From: JBLIRR01 sp049472395
GTDB lineage: Bacteria > SZUA-182 > DTGQ01 > JBLIRR01
NCBI GenBank assembly: GCA_049472395.1
Contig: JBLIRR010000028.1
Location: 1 to 64,000, forward strand
Direction of reading: 5' to 3'
Length of the DNA stretch: 64,000 nucleotides
Shown: positions 34,975 through 43,311 of the stretch, piece by piece
Position numbering within the stretch: the first letter of the stretch is position 1
Layout: each line of letters starts with the position of its first letter
Notes under the pieces: generated by a model
What the model saw: only the letters and a program-made list of their open reading frames with translations
Databases searched by the model: none
Told to the model about the DNA's origin: nothing
Made by a program: the position numbers and the translations under genes

Positions 34975-34990
34975 TGGCACAGCAATTGCC
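34975..34990 (+). promoter_or_regulatory. Sigma-54 promoter of the 94-aa gene
   Basis: TGGCACAGCAATTGCC, close to the ideal TGGCAC-N5-TTGC. Transcription start near 35001; the next start codon is at 35043 with a good ribosome site (AAGAGGAAAG). The nearest palindrome ends 53 bases upstream. Confidence 0.88.
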
Positions 34991-35042
34991 TCAGTTACAC
35001 ATAGAATATCATCGATGAAAATACAAAATAAGAGGAAAGAAA

Positions 35043-35327
35043 ATGAAATGGTTAGAAATTATCGAACTGCGATCAGCAAAATCAAATCTGGAATTGCTAG
35101 AGTCACAGTTGCAAAAATTATTAAATGATCTTGAGAAGGAAGCAAAAAAGCATACAATAACGGCTTATAGTCGCGTAATGATAGATAACGATTTGAGTAT
35201 TCACCTCATTCACGATTCAAAAAATGTTGAAAAAAACGGAAGTTCACTAGGTACACATCTGGCGTCTTTATTGAAAGAGTATGGCATGGTTAATCATAGC
35301 GTATGGGTCGAGTTGAAAAGCACCTAG
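35043..35327 (+). CDS. 94-aa conserved-looking protein under sigma-54 control
   Basis: MKWLEIIELRSAKSNLELLE, a predicted helix (LQKLLNDLEKEAKK), then TITAYSRVMIDNDLSIHLIHD, ending in SSLGTHLASLLKEYGMVNHS and VWVEL. The strand-helix-strand-helix-strand order with 'D-L-S-I-H-L' and a final 'HSVWVEL' suggests a small alpha/beta (ferredoxin-like) domain. I recall similar proteins next to sigma-54 regulators, but no function is known to me. A truncated NAD(P)-binding gene follows 35 bases later, so the original operon was longer. Confidence 0.75.
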   Translation: MKWLEIIELRSAKSNLELLESQLQKLLNDLEKEAKKHTITAYSRVMIDNDLSIHLIHDSKNVEKNGSSLGTHLASLLKEYGMVNHSVWVELKST

Positions 35328-35362
35328 GTACTATTTGAATGTATGGATAAGGAGTTGAGAAA

Positions 35363-35416
35363 ATGCAAAAAGTTCTTGTCGCCGGTGCCACAGGGAAAAT
35401 GAATGCCTTTTCCTGA
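35363..35416 (+). pseudogene. NAD(P)-binding (Rossmann) protein, truncated after 11 codons
   Basis: With a perfect AAGGAGTTG ribosome site, the frame reads MQKVLVAGATGK and then unrelated residues to a TGA. 'VLVAGATG' is the dinucleotide-binding loop of atypical short-chain dehydrogenases (NmrA/YwnB-like). The rest of the gene has been replaced by an inverted ATPase gene fragment, with the junction near 35393-35397. Confidence 0.65.
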
Positions 35417-35655
35417 TTCGTAATACCATAAGGCTTCAGATTAGGCCAAATATTGTTATAATCAACTTCTTCGAAAATCTTCTGTTCAAGTATATTGTCA
35501 AGATCAAGAAAGACTTTATTCTTACTTTCAATTTTATCGAAAATAATAGTAAGAAGCGCAGTTTTACCTACTCTTCTCATTCCCGTTACAAGGATAATTT
35601 CAGGTGAATTAATTTGTCTTTCAATAGATTTTAATAATAACCGCGGATATCGCAT
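35393..35655 (-). pseudogene. DUF4143-type AAA ATPase, N-terminal fragment
   Basis: MRYPRLLLKSIERQINSPEI, then Walker A in VTGMRRVGKTALL, VFLDLDNILEQ and NQEKAFIF. Family members continue with 'LDEIQ' (Walker B), but here the sequence breaks just before it and reads into the truncated Rossmann gene on the other strand. Only about 87 residues are left. It is a product of rearrangement. Confidence 0.75.
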
Positions 35656-35948
35656 ACTATTGTAGTATATGTTTTTTAAAAAATTTGTTAAGTAGTATTG
35701 AACAAAACAACATAAAATAAACTTTATCCCTCTGCCTGATATAAACCAAATGGTGGTGTAACAGTGTTTTCTCTCTCATAGATCTTTAAAATCTCTGTAT
35801 ATATAATTAAGCAATAAATTTTATAAATAAGCGTTCATATGTAAAATAACTTATTATCTTTGAGGTGGAGCCAAGGCAATTGCATTAAAAATTTTATCCC
35901 TTGCAATTAACTATATCCTGCAAGGGTATAAAGTGGGCTTTTTAAATT
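35656..35948. other. Intergenic region
   Basis: Nearly 300 AT-rich bases. No gene recognised. Confidence 0.4.
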
Positions 35949-36018
35949 AACCACAGAGAGCACAGAGGACACGGAGATTCATACTCCCTCTGTGATCTCC
36001 TGTGATCTCTGAGAGTTA
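35949..36018. repeat. Long imperfect hairpin (CACAGAG-type intergenic repeat)
   Basis: AACCACAGAGAGCACAGAGG pairs imperfectly with CCTGTGATCTCTGAGAGTT. 'CACAGAGGACACGGAG' palindromes of this type occur as small dispersed elements in many environmental genomes. This one abuts the 3' end of a RAYT transposase relic. Confidence 0.5.
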
Positions 36019-36471
36019 AGTAAGTTACAATATCTTCTTGGCTGCAATCAAACTCCCGGCAGACTGCCTGTATCACCTTTTCAGGCGATACTTTCGGTTT
36101 GAGCTTATTTAATTGAGGAATTTTTTTTCCTCTTGCCTGCCTGACAGAAACCTTTCTTTGATCCAATTTACAAAATCCGTATCCCCAAGGATAAAACCTT
36201 CAATTAGATACTTGCTCGGATTTTCAAGGACTTTGATATCGACATTTTCAACAAGTTGCTTATAGTTTCGTCTGGCTTCTTTTTTACTTTTTCCAAAACT
36301 AGACAATAAACAGTTTGTTTCGAGAAATACAGGTACCTTTTGATGACCAATATACGCACAGTAGGTGCTCCATCGATGCTCAGCGGGCAAAGAAACCATT
36401 TTGGCTCTCACCGGATTCAAATGGATATAACGCGACAAGTGCTTAAGGTACTCATCTGCATCAATCAACAT
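35990..36471 (-). pseudogene. REP-associated tyrosine transposase (RAYT), 5'-truncated and frameshifted
   Basis: The frame from 36471 gives YLKHLSRYIHLNPVRAKMVS, HRWSTYCAYIGHQKVPVFLE and LLSSFGKSKKEARRNYKQLV: the C-terminal half of Y1 RAYT enzymes, starting after the HUH motif. Around 36115-36150 the match moves to another frame (ARGKKIPQLNKLKPKVSPEK, then CREFDCSQEDIV), which is the helical tail. The N-terminal catalytic HUH and the Tyr region are missing. It is inactive. Confidence 0.75.
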
Positions 36472-36867
36472 TGCCTTAAACCTTCCTTGCCGAATTTGTC
36501 AATATTTAATATTTAAGATGTGACCCTTTACTTCTTACTTTACTTCTCTTTACTTTATTACTTTATTTACTTTATTGCATGAAGTATAATTTGGCAAGCT
36601 TAAAAACTCAATAAATTGAATGGCTACGAATATTCGGGAAGGACAACTTGAAAAAACTTGGAAATCAATTTATAAACAGATTGCATGAACATACAAATAT
36701 AATAATAATCTATAATAAGAATCACGACGTGATAGAAATGAAGAGTCTTTACTCATCTGCCGACTTCATATAAAGTGATACAGTGGATAACTGAAAATAA
36801 ATTATTGCTCTATCAAATGAATCCGAAAGGGGATCTTTCATGAAAATTAATAAATGAGACCTAACCA
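36472..36867. other. Intergenic region with tandem repeat
   Basis: Contains the ACTTTATT-type tandem array (36520-36578) and then AT-rich sequence leading to the next gene. Nothing else recognised. Confidence 0.45.
36520..36578. repeat. GTGACCC-headed ACTTT tandem array
   Basis: GTGACCCTTTACTTC followed by about six irregular TACTT/ACTTTATT units. Its layout (GTGxxC head, then xACTT/AGTAx units) and its position about 50 bases from a RAYT relic mirror the array at 23280-23372. Confidence 0.5.
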
Positions 36868-38133
36868 ATGAGCCAGAACTTAAGAATACGAAACGGTAGT
36901 ATCAGAAGAATCATCTCTCTTACAATAATAATGTTATTTTTGTGGACTTCCGGTTCTGCAATGACCCATGTGGAATCAGTACCACAAACAGTAAAGCAGC
37001 TGAAGAGATATTATCCCTCTGCTCAGTTCTATATGGTAGATTGGGCAGAATTTCAGGGGGCTTGCTCTTTTTTTCAAGAAAGTAAAGTGATAGTAGCTCA
37101 CAATGCAGTGTTTGCGATGCGCAAAGAAATCGTCGTTCTTTATTTCCCTGAGAAAAATTTTTTTCCTCCGAGAGAACTGATGAAAGATTATCCATTCGTG
37201 AAATTTTATGCTGTTGAGGAGGATGAATTTGAATATGCTCAAAGCTTTTGTGCAAAAGAGTCTTCAAATGAAGAAATCCTCATAAAGGAAGAATTCGAAA
37301 GACGCTATTTGGGGATAGAATTTTGCGTAATGAGCAAGGAAACCTTTCAGCGTATAGAACCTCATCTTAAGGAGTATAGGATAATAAGATATGCGGAAGA
37401 TAATGGTACATCGGATAAGAAACCCTCTCCGATGCCACACGAGCCATTTGAGACTGACGAGCATTTCTCATCAAATACCTCATGTTTATTTAATACTCAT
37501 TTTACATCAGATAAAGGATGCATTCTCCCTGATGTACCTGATGAGGTGGCAGCGATTCTTTATGTTGTCATTGGTGTAGTGGTGGTTGCTGTTTTGATTA
37601 TCTATGGGGGAAAATATTTCTATGATGTTGCCACAGGCAGGGGTGATTTTCAATATTGGTGGGAAGTTGGCGCGCAATCTACATTTTTCAATAAGGCAGA
37701 TAAGGAAACAGCCCTCGGTAGAGGATCGATGGCGGGATTAAAATTTACGTCAGGGATTATTGATCAAGATATTCGGATAGGGCTAGCTGGCGAGGTGGGG
37801 TATCTGGCTGTAAAGCTCAATTCTATGTTCACAAGTAAATTTATTGATATTGATGGACTGTATGGTGTCATAGGACCTGCCATTCGATTGTGTTGGGGGA
37901 AGATAAATCCACATTATCTCTCACTCGAGCTTCTGGCCGGAAGCTCAGAACATGATGAAGTCGGGATTATCAGTACAGCGCGAGCAGGAATAAATTGGGG
38001 AATTATGGAACATATTCGTTTTGGCATAAATGGAGGAGCGATCTATTTTAATCTAAATGAAACTGAGGGCCTTTTTGATGAAGAAGGTGAATTTCGGTTT
38101 ATTATTGGCATAGAAGTAGGCTATCGATTTTAG
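36868..38133 (+). CDS. Envelope hypothetical protein with central membrane helix
   Basis: 421 residues. N-terminal signal/anchor (ISLTIIMLFLWTSGSA), a periplasmic part containing three similar 'YPxxxFYxVxxxEFxxA' stretches (YYPSAQFYMVDWAEFQGA; YPFVKFYAVEEDEFEYA; a third around YLGIEFCVMSKETFQRI), a central hydrophobic helix (VAAILYVVIGVVVVAVLIIY, about 226-245) and a C-terminal half rich in amphipathic strands ending GYRF, like an outer-membrane barrel. The three internal repeats suggest a duplicated small alpha/beta module. Family unknown. Confidence 0.6.
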   Translation: MSQNLRIRNGSIRRIISLTIIMLFLWTSGSAMTHVESVPQTVKQLKRYYPSAQFYMVDWAEFQGACSFFQESKVIVAHNAVFAMRKEIVVLYFPEKNFFPPRELMKDYPFVKFYAVEEDEFEYAQSFCAKESSNEEILIKEEFERRYLGIEFCVMSKETFQRIEPHLKEYRIIRYAEDNGTSDKKPSPMPHEPFETDEHFSSNTSCLFNTHFTSDKGCILPDVPDEVAAILYVVIGVVVVAVLIIYGGKYFYDVATGRGDFQYWWEVGAQSTFFNKADKETALGRGSMAGLKFTSGIIDQDIRIGLAGEVGYLAVKLNSMFTSKFIDIDGLYGVIGPAIRLCWGKINPHYLSLELLAGSSEHDEVGIISTARAGINWGIMEHIRFGINGGAIYFNLNETEGLFDEEGEFRFIIGIEVGYRF

Positions 38134-38160
38134 AATATTCTAAATTCAGCCTCCCAAACC

Positions 38161-38331
38161 TTTATAACCTCACCGAATACTATATATAAGATTCTTGATC
38201 ATCTTCGCCTATGGAAAGACAAGCCTTTTCATGATCCACCTCCATGCGGTCTTGAAGATGCATCTGCGGAGTATGAACCATTATATGATGACGCGCTGTA
38301 TTATGATGATCCTTGTATTTCTGTAAATTAA
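38161..38331 (+). pseudogene. IS91-like transposase C-terminal relic, copy 2 (189-bp dispersed repeat)
   Basis: KILDHLRLWKDKPFHDPPP ... LYYDDPCISVN-stop, preceded by the same out-of-frame NLTEYYI and TAA as copy 1. Bases 38161-38349 match 14484-14672 at 181 of 189 positions. The left edge of the similarity begins directly after the preceding gene's tail. Confidence 0.65.
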
Positions 38332-38349
38332 AAGGCTTTAAATTGTACT

Positions 38350-39033
38350 TTTTACAGCCAGCGGGGTAATACGCTCATTCTTCGACCAATTCTCATATAT
38401 TTCTTGCTTTTTCTCTGCCTTTTATAAATTTGTCCTTCCTTTTTCTTGTGCCTTGTCAAAATGTCATCATTAGACAATATCAATAAGTTATCGATATGAC
38501 AGGTAAATACTTATTTCATCACTTCTGCTAAAGGAGGAATTTCATTCTTTTTCTGGACTCGGTCATCAATATATTTCCAAAAAGATATTTTCAGTATTCA
38601 TCCATTCTGTTATACCATAAAAATATCATTTTGACCAGCATTTTTTCTCATCACATACTTTTTGAGTATTTACTATTTTTGTCGAGTTAATCGAGTGATT
38701 TTCGACAATAATGACGAAAGATTTAATTAATAGTCCCCTAAAATATAATAAACTATTGATTTTATGATAGTTATACGAATGGCACAGAGTATGCTGAGAT
38801 AAACCTATAAATGCAAGCAGAATATAATGCCTATTATGCAGATTTCACCCGATAATCCTGCAACTGAAGATTGTAAGGTAGATTTTATTTGAAAATGGCA
38901 GGATCTGGCGAAGAAGAACTTCTCATCTCTGATGTTGACATTGATCATACCCACGCTAAGGGATTATTTGAGAAAATTAACTAAATTGAATTATTCAAAT
39001 AATAATATTATTGACATGGAGGAATAGATAGTC
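38350..39033. other. Intergenic region without recognisable gene
   Basis: About 680 AT-rich bases. A 29-base stretch near 38470 (CATCATTAGACAATATCAAT) resembles one near 2064 (CATCATTAAACAATATCAAT), perhaps another relic repeat. A GGAGGA ribosome site at 39018-39023 belongs to the next gene. Confidence 0.45.
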
Positions 39034-39048
39034 ATTAAAAAATGTAGG

Positions 39049-40908
39049 ATGTGGTTCATCCCATTCATATGCTTTATTTTTATTTTATTGTGTTCTGATA
39101 CATATGCGCGACATTTTGATCTCACTTTAGTGCGGCCGGCAGGGACTCCACCAAATCTTTTCTATATGATGTTAGAGGGTAGTCTTACCATAAATGGCAA
39201 CGCGCAGGACCCTGATGATGAGGTGGGATTCTTCGTTCAAGTTGATGATGGTAGTTTGAAATTATGCGGCCTTACATTTTCAACGGGGAGCGGTACGGGT
39301 TATACAGGGAGAGTATTTTCATATCTTTGTGTTGATGATGAACTTGATAATGGAGTTGATGAAGTACCCAAGGATCAGCGTCCATTACAGGTCCGCTTTT
39401 GGGATAGTAGCATGGGGAGTGAACAAATACTCAATTCAAGCAATTTTGCAAATATGAGCCCCTTGATAAAGAATGCGAATGGCGACTTCATTTATATGAC
39501 GAATGATCTTATACCAGATACTTCTCAATCTGATCCATGGAGGATGGATATTATTATTCAGAGCACCATATCCCTCACAGGCGTTACCCCTGCTCTAATA
39601 TACAATGATACGCAAAATACATTAACAATTATGGGAGATCAATTCGAAGAGGGAATGAGCGTGAGATTAGGCAGCGGATCTCTGGAATCAGTTACCTATA
39701 TTGATAATAATCACATAAGCGCGGTGGTGCCAAAAAATTTTTCTGAAGGTACTTATAATCTAACTGTTAGGACCTCGGATGGGAGAGAAGATATATTGTT
39801 CAATGTTGTTGAGGTAAAAAGACCTCCCCCATGCGGCATTTTAAAAGTTGAGGAAAAAATATACGGTGAAAATGATCGTTATTGGTGGATAACGACAACA
39901 TGTATTGTAGACGAATCTCTTGAAGTTGTTCTTACCGATGACTATCATAATGAAATAGATTTTGTCGATATAGAATACGCTGGAATGATGATAATTGCCA
40001 AACTTCCTTCCGATGATACATGTCCTCAGGCTGGTGACTATTGGACTTTGCTGAGAAATCCCAGTGGAGCAACTGATGAATATCCAAGTGTTAGGTTTGC
40101 ATGTGCAGCTAAACCTTTCATTTCAAAAATTAGTGACTATGGAAATGTATGGATTATTTATACCTCAAATACTAATCAGAATACTGAGGTTAAATTAGTC
40201 AATGAAGATGGCAAAGAGTATGATTTTGCATTGGTTGATAAGGAGCATCTTCCCATAATTGAGGTGGAACTTCCTGATCCTATTACTTTGTGCGGCACAA
40301 ACCATATTCTCTTAAGAAATCCTGGAGGATTAACAGGAGAATATCCGCAGAAAACTGTGGAAGGCACCGGCCCTTGTGAAAAAGAAGTATTGGTGAATTT
40401 TTCACAGGGCATGAATATATTTGGGCTTCCAATAGAATTAGATACCCCCTTTTCATCGTTTGATCTGATGGATCAGTATTTTTCTCCTGATGAATTAAAT
40501 TGTATTCAAGCTTATGTGAGAAATGGTGGAGGAAATCAATGGAAGATATCATATTGGAATTCTTATAATCGACCTGCGGGCACAGAATTTAGTTTGGAAA
40601 TTGATAAAGCCTATATTTTGTATATGCATAAAAGCAAAAAAATAACCTTTATAGGCACTCCGCTCAATTCTATGCCTATAGGTGAATTAAAGGAAGGCAT
40701 CAATTTGGTAAATTCCTCAGGAGCACCGGATGGTTATTCAGCCTTTGAATTGTTAAGTGATTTAGGTGATGTCAGTAGTGTAACGAGAATAGCCTATTTT
40801 GATATATTAGATCAGACATGGAAGATGGCGCAATGGTTTTTTGGAAATTTTAAAGGCACAGATTTTACATTACAGAATGGCAGGGGTCATATAATATTTG
40901 TTCAATAA
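39049..40908 (+). CDS. Secreted surface protein with IPT/TIG-like domain
   Basis: 619 residues from the ATG. The signal peptide MWFIPFICFIFILLCSD is followed by a beta domain (LTINGNAQDPDDEVGFFVQV). Next come an IPT/TIG-like Ig domain (about 181-255: ITGVTPALIYNDTQNTLTI-type strands, then SAVVPKNFSEGTYNLTV), two more related modules with LLRNPSG/LLRNPGG, and a C-terminal 'FSQGMNIFGLPIELDTPFSS' module related to the GWNLIS domain of the protein at 2741-5731. The best ribosome site (GGAGGA) is 10 bases before an ATT at 39034, which would add KKCR to the signal peptide. An ATT start or an ATG-to-ATT change is possible. Confidence 0.75.
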   Translation: MWFIPFICFIFILLCSDTYARHFDLTLVRPAGTPPNLFYMMLEGSLTINGNAQDPDDEVGFFVQVDDGSLKLCGLTFSTGSGTGYTGRVFSYLCVDDELDNGVDEVPKDQRPLQVRFWDSSMGSEQILNSSNFANMSPLIKNANGDFIYMTNDLIPDTSQSDPWRMDIIIQSTISLTGVTPALIYNDTQNTLTIMGDQFEEGMSVRLGSGSLESVTYIDNNHISAVVPKNFSEGTYNLTVRTSDGREDILFNVVEVKRPPPCGILKVEEKIYGENDRYWWITTTCIVDESLEVVLTDDYHNEIDFVDIEYAGMMIIAKLPSDDTCPQAGDYWTLLRNPSGATDEYPSVRFACAAKPFISKISDYGNVWIIYTSNTNQNTEVKLVNEDGKEYDFALVDKEHLPIIEVELPDPITLCGTNHILLRNPGGLTGEYPQKTVEGTGPCEKEVLVNFSQGMNIFGLPIELDTPFSSFDLMDQYFSPDELNCIQAYVRNGGGNQWKISYWNSYNRPAGTEFSLEIDKAYILYMHKSKKITFIGTPLNSMPIGELKEGINLVNSSGAPDGYSAFELLSDLGDVSSVTRIAYFDILDQTWKMAQWFFGNFKGTDFTLQNGRGHIIFVQ

Positions 40909-41388
40909 TAGATATAATTTTGTTAAATAATAAAAATATCCATCCATATAGGAAAATCAAAATTATGATGTGCTATTTTCTGTTCAATCTTATCCTTTGG
41001 ATTCTTGAGCCAAAGAGAGGAGAGGATAACATCTTTGATTAAGATTTCAAAAGAATAGGTTGGAAGTTTTTTCCTTATTACTCCCGATGTAGGTAAAGGG
41101 GCAGAAGGAATATATACTATAGCTGACGTATTTCGAAGAGTGGAGTTGTAATATCGGTAGGCATATTCTCCCATTGTTCTTCACAAAAATGAAAGGATTC
41201 GATAGTAACCTGAGTCAAGATGACGCGGCAATTTCCAGGTTATACCCATCATCTGGCCAATAGTATAAAATTGAATGTAGAAAGTGATCAGGTTCTTTTT
41301 TAAGTGAGGGGCTGAACATGACAATCCTCTGTATATCCAAAATGAGATGACTTAATATGAGCAGAGGAATTACCCTCCTGAGGTAAAA
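40909..41388. other. Intergenic region with decayed sequence
   Basis: About 480 bases. A minus-strand 83-codon frame (41174-40923) has no ribosome site or known motif, and I do not call it. Short plus-strand pieces suggest that the surface-protein relic at 41389-41612 once extended further left. Confidence 0.35.
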
Positions 41389-41612
41389 AATTCAAGTTAT
41401 GCTTCTATGAGTTCTTCAACCAAAGTCAAGGTAATCGCTTCAGCAGTGGCATCAGATCAAAAAGTCACGATTACTGCCTCCTATCTTCACCTTCTATCGG
41501 TTATAGTTTGGGTGGCGCATCATCTTTGAGCAGTAAATATACAATAGCTCCTTATCAAAGTAGTTATTATTCCGTTGGCAGCTTATTACCTTTGCGTTTT
41601 GGATCGATATAG
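41389..41612 (+). pseudogene. Ig-like surface-protein relic, frameshifted
   Basis: Frame 1 reads YASMSSSTKVKVIASAVASD, then QKVTITAS. After a frame change it reads SPSIGYSLGGASSLSSKYTI, then APYQSSYYSVGSLLPLRFGS and TAG at 41610-41612. The Ser/Thr/Val-rich beta pattern resembles the end of an extracellular Ig-type repeat protein. There is no start codon. Confidence 0.35.
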
Positions 41613-41642
41613 TTGCCTAATTATCACACTAATTATCATATC

Positions 41643-42851
41643 ATGCTTGACAATATTCCAAATATGTCGTACATTTATGGAGATATGTATACAAGATTAT
41701 TAAATCCTACTGTTTCATTTAGCTTTTTTCTATTTGGAGCGAGGGGTGTAGGCAAAACTACCTATCTTCAAAATTACTTTGAACCTCGGCGAACATATTG
41801 GTTCGATTTGTTAGATATAGAGCTTGAAGATCGTCTCATAAAAAATCCCCGGCTTTTCTCGGAAATCCTCTCTTCTTTAGAAAAAGATATATCGTATATT
41901 ATCATTGATGAAATTCAAAAAATACCTAAGCTGCTTGACCTTGTCCATCAATTCCTCCAGAAAAATCCAGACAGGTTTAAGTTTATTTTAACCGGTTCAA
42001 GTGCCAGAAAATTAAAAAGGGGGGGAGCTAATATGCTTGCGGGGAGAGCTTTCGTGTATTACATGTTTCCGCTCTGTTATTCTGAACTAAATCATGATTT
42101 TAATTTAAACGAATACTTAAAATATGGTGGGCTGCCTCAGATATACAAATTTCGGAACGACGAAGAAAAAAATCACTTTCTTAAAGCCTACGCCCTTACT
42201 TATCTAAAAGAAGAAGTATGGGCAGAGCATTTGATCCAAAAATTAGATCCTTTTCGTAATTTTCTCGAAGTCGCTGCACAATGTAATGGAGATATCATTA
42301 ATTATTCAAAAATTGCACGACAAAGCGGGGTTACTATAAAGACGGTTCAAGTTTATTTTGATATCTTAAAAGAAACTCATATTGGCATCATACTCGATAC
42401 CTATCATAGTTCTGTCCGGAAAAGACTAATAAGCTCCCCTAAATTTTATTTCCTGGATACAGGTATAAAGCGTGCTTTAGATAACACATTACATGTAGAC
42501 TTACCTGAACATACCTATGCTTACGGAAAGGCTTTTGAACATTTTGTAATAACCCAGATTTTCTTTCTGAACGAATATTTACAAAAGGATTACCACTTTT
42601 TTTATTTAAAGACAAAAGATGGTGCGGAAATTGATCTTATTATAGAAAAATCTGATAAGCAGAAGCTACTCATTGAGATTAAATCAACTGACAGATCCGA
42701 AGAAGTCGATGTTAATAATTTACGAAAATTCCAGAGGGATATTCCAGATTCAAAGGCATATTGTATTACTAGAGATAAATATAAAAGAAAGAAAGGCACT
42801 ATTGAATTTTTTCCATGGGATCAAGCTTTCGAAGAAATATTTAGGAAATAA
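41643..42851 (+). CDS. AAA ATPase with DUF4143 and nuclease-like C-terminus
   Basis: About 402 residues from the ATG at 41643; a TTG at 41613 would add ten. Walker A is GARGVGKTTY. Walker B is YIIIDEIQKIPKLL. The sensor is ILTGSSARKLKRGGANMLAGRA, the classical DUF4143-ATPase string. A winged helix (YSKIARQSGVTIKTVQVYFD) follows. The C-terminal domain contains KTKDGAEIDLIIE ... LLIEIKSTD, the E-x-D-x-x-x ... E-I-K core of PD-(D/E)xK-like folds. It is intact, unlike the fragment at 35393-35655. The cellular role of this family is not settled. Confidence 0.88.
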   Translation: MLDNIPNMSYIYGDMYTRLLNPTVSFSFFLFGARGVGKTTYLQNYFEPRRTYWFDLLDIELEDRLIKNPRLFSEILSSLEKDISYIIIDEIQKIPKLLDLVHQFLQKNPDRFKFILTGSSARKLKRGGANMLAGRAFVYYMFPLCYSELNHDFNLNEYLKYGGLPQIYKFRNDEEKNHFLKAYALTYLKEEVWAEHLIQKLDPFRNFLEVAAQCNGDIINYSKIARQSGVTIKTVQVYFDILKETHIGIILDTYHSSVRKRLISSPKFYFLDTGIKRALDNTLHVDLPEHTYAYGKAFEHFVITQIFFLNEYLQKDYHFFYLKTKDGAEIDLIIEKSDKQKLLIEIKSTDRSEEVDVNNLRKFQRDIPDSKAYCITRDKYKRKKGTIEFFPWDQAFEEIFRK

Positions 42852-43071
42852 GGAGTTGGATATTAATTATCTTACACCGAACTGTGGGGCAAGGTAAAAA
42901 GCTCGCCCTTACTTCAAGATTACTTACCAGTAAGTCCCTGACTGCATTTTCAGCTGCATTTATTATTGTGATAATAAGTGTCGGCGTAGCGTTTTACTGT
43001 GCTAATAATCATGGACAAATAAGAAAGCCGATATCCTCTTTACACAGGTAGGCAATCAAGGAGGGCATTAG

Positions 43072-43311
43072 GGCATTGCGGCAAGCGCATTCTCAAACCT
43101 ACGGTCCTTCCCGAATTGCTATCAACTTGAATTACTTGATTTGGGAGAAAAGCAAAGACGCGCTATAGAAGCTTTCCAAGGGGGATATATAAGTATTGGA
43201 AAACTTGCGGAAGAGATGGAAATGAACGTTTTAAAAATCAGAAAATGGTTGGAAGAACATGATATCCCTCAGAATAATTCATTTCTGGAAGATGACGTAA
43301 AGAATGCCTGA
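43072..43311 (+). pseudogene. UPF0175-type antitoxin, N-terminally damaged
   Basis: The open frame lacks an ATG. Its second half, EKQRRAIEAFQGGYISIGKL, then AEEMEMNVLKIRKWLEEHDI, is the C-terminal helix-turn-helix of UPF0175 antitoxins, and it ends overlapping the PIN gene's ATG by 8 bases, as in intact pairs. The upstream part (ASAFSNLRSFP) is not family-like. The bases before it (42898-43048) encode an isolated hydrophobic stretch from another decayed gene. Confidence 0.6.

Noticed and set aside
40923..41174. 83-codon minus-strand frame
   Set aside because: No ribosome site, no motif, and situated in a decayed region. Not supported as a gene.
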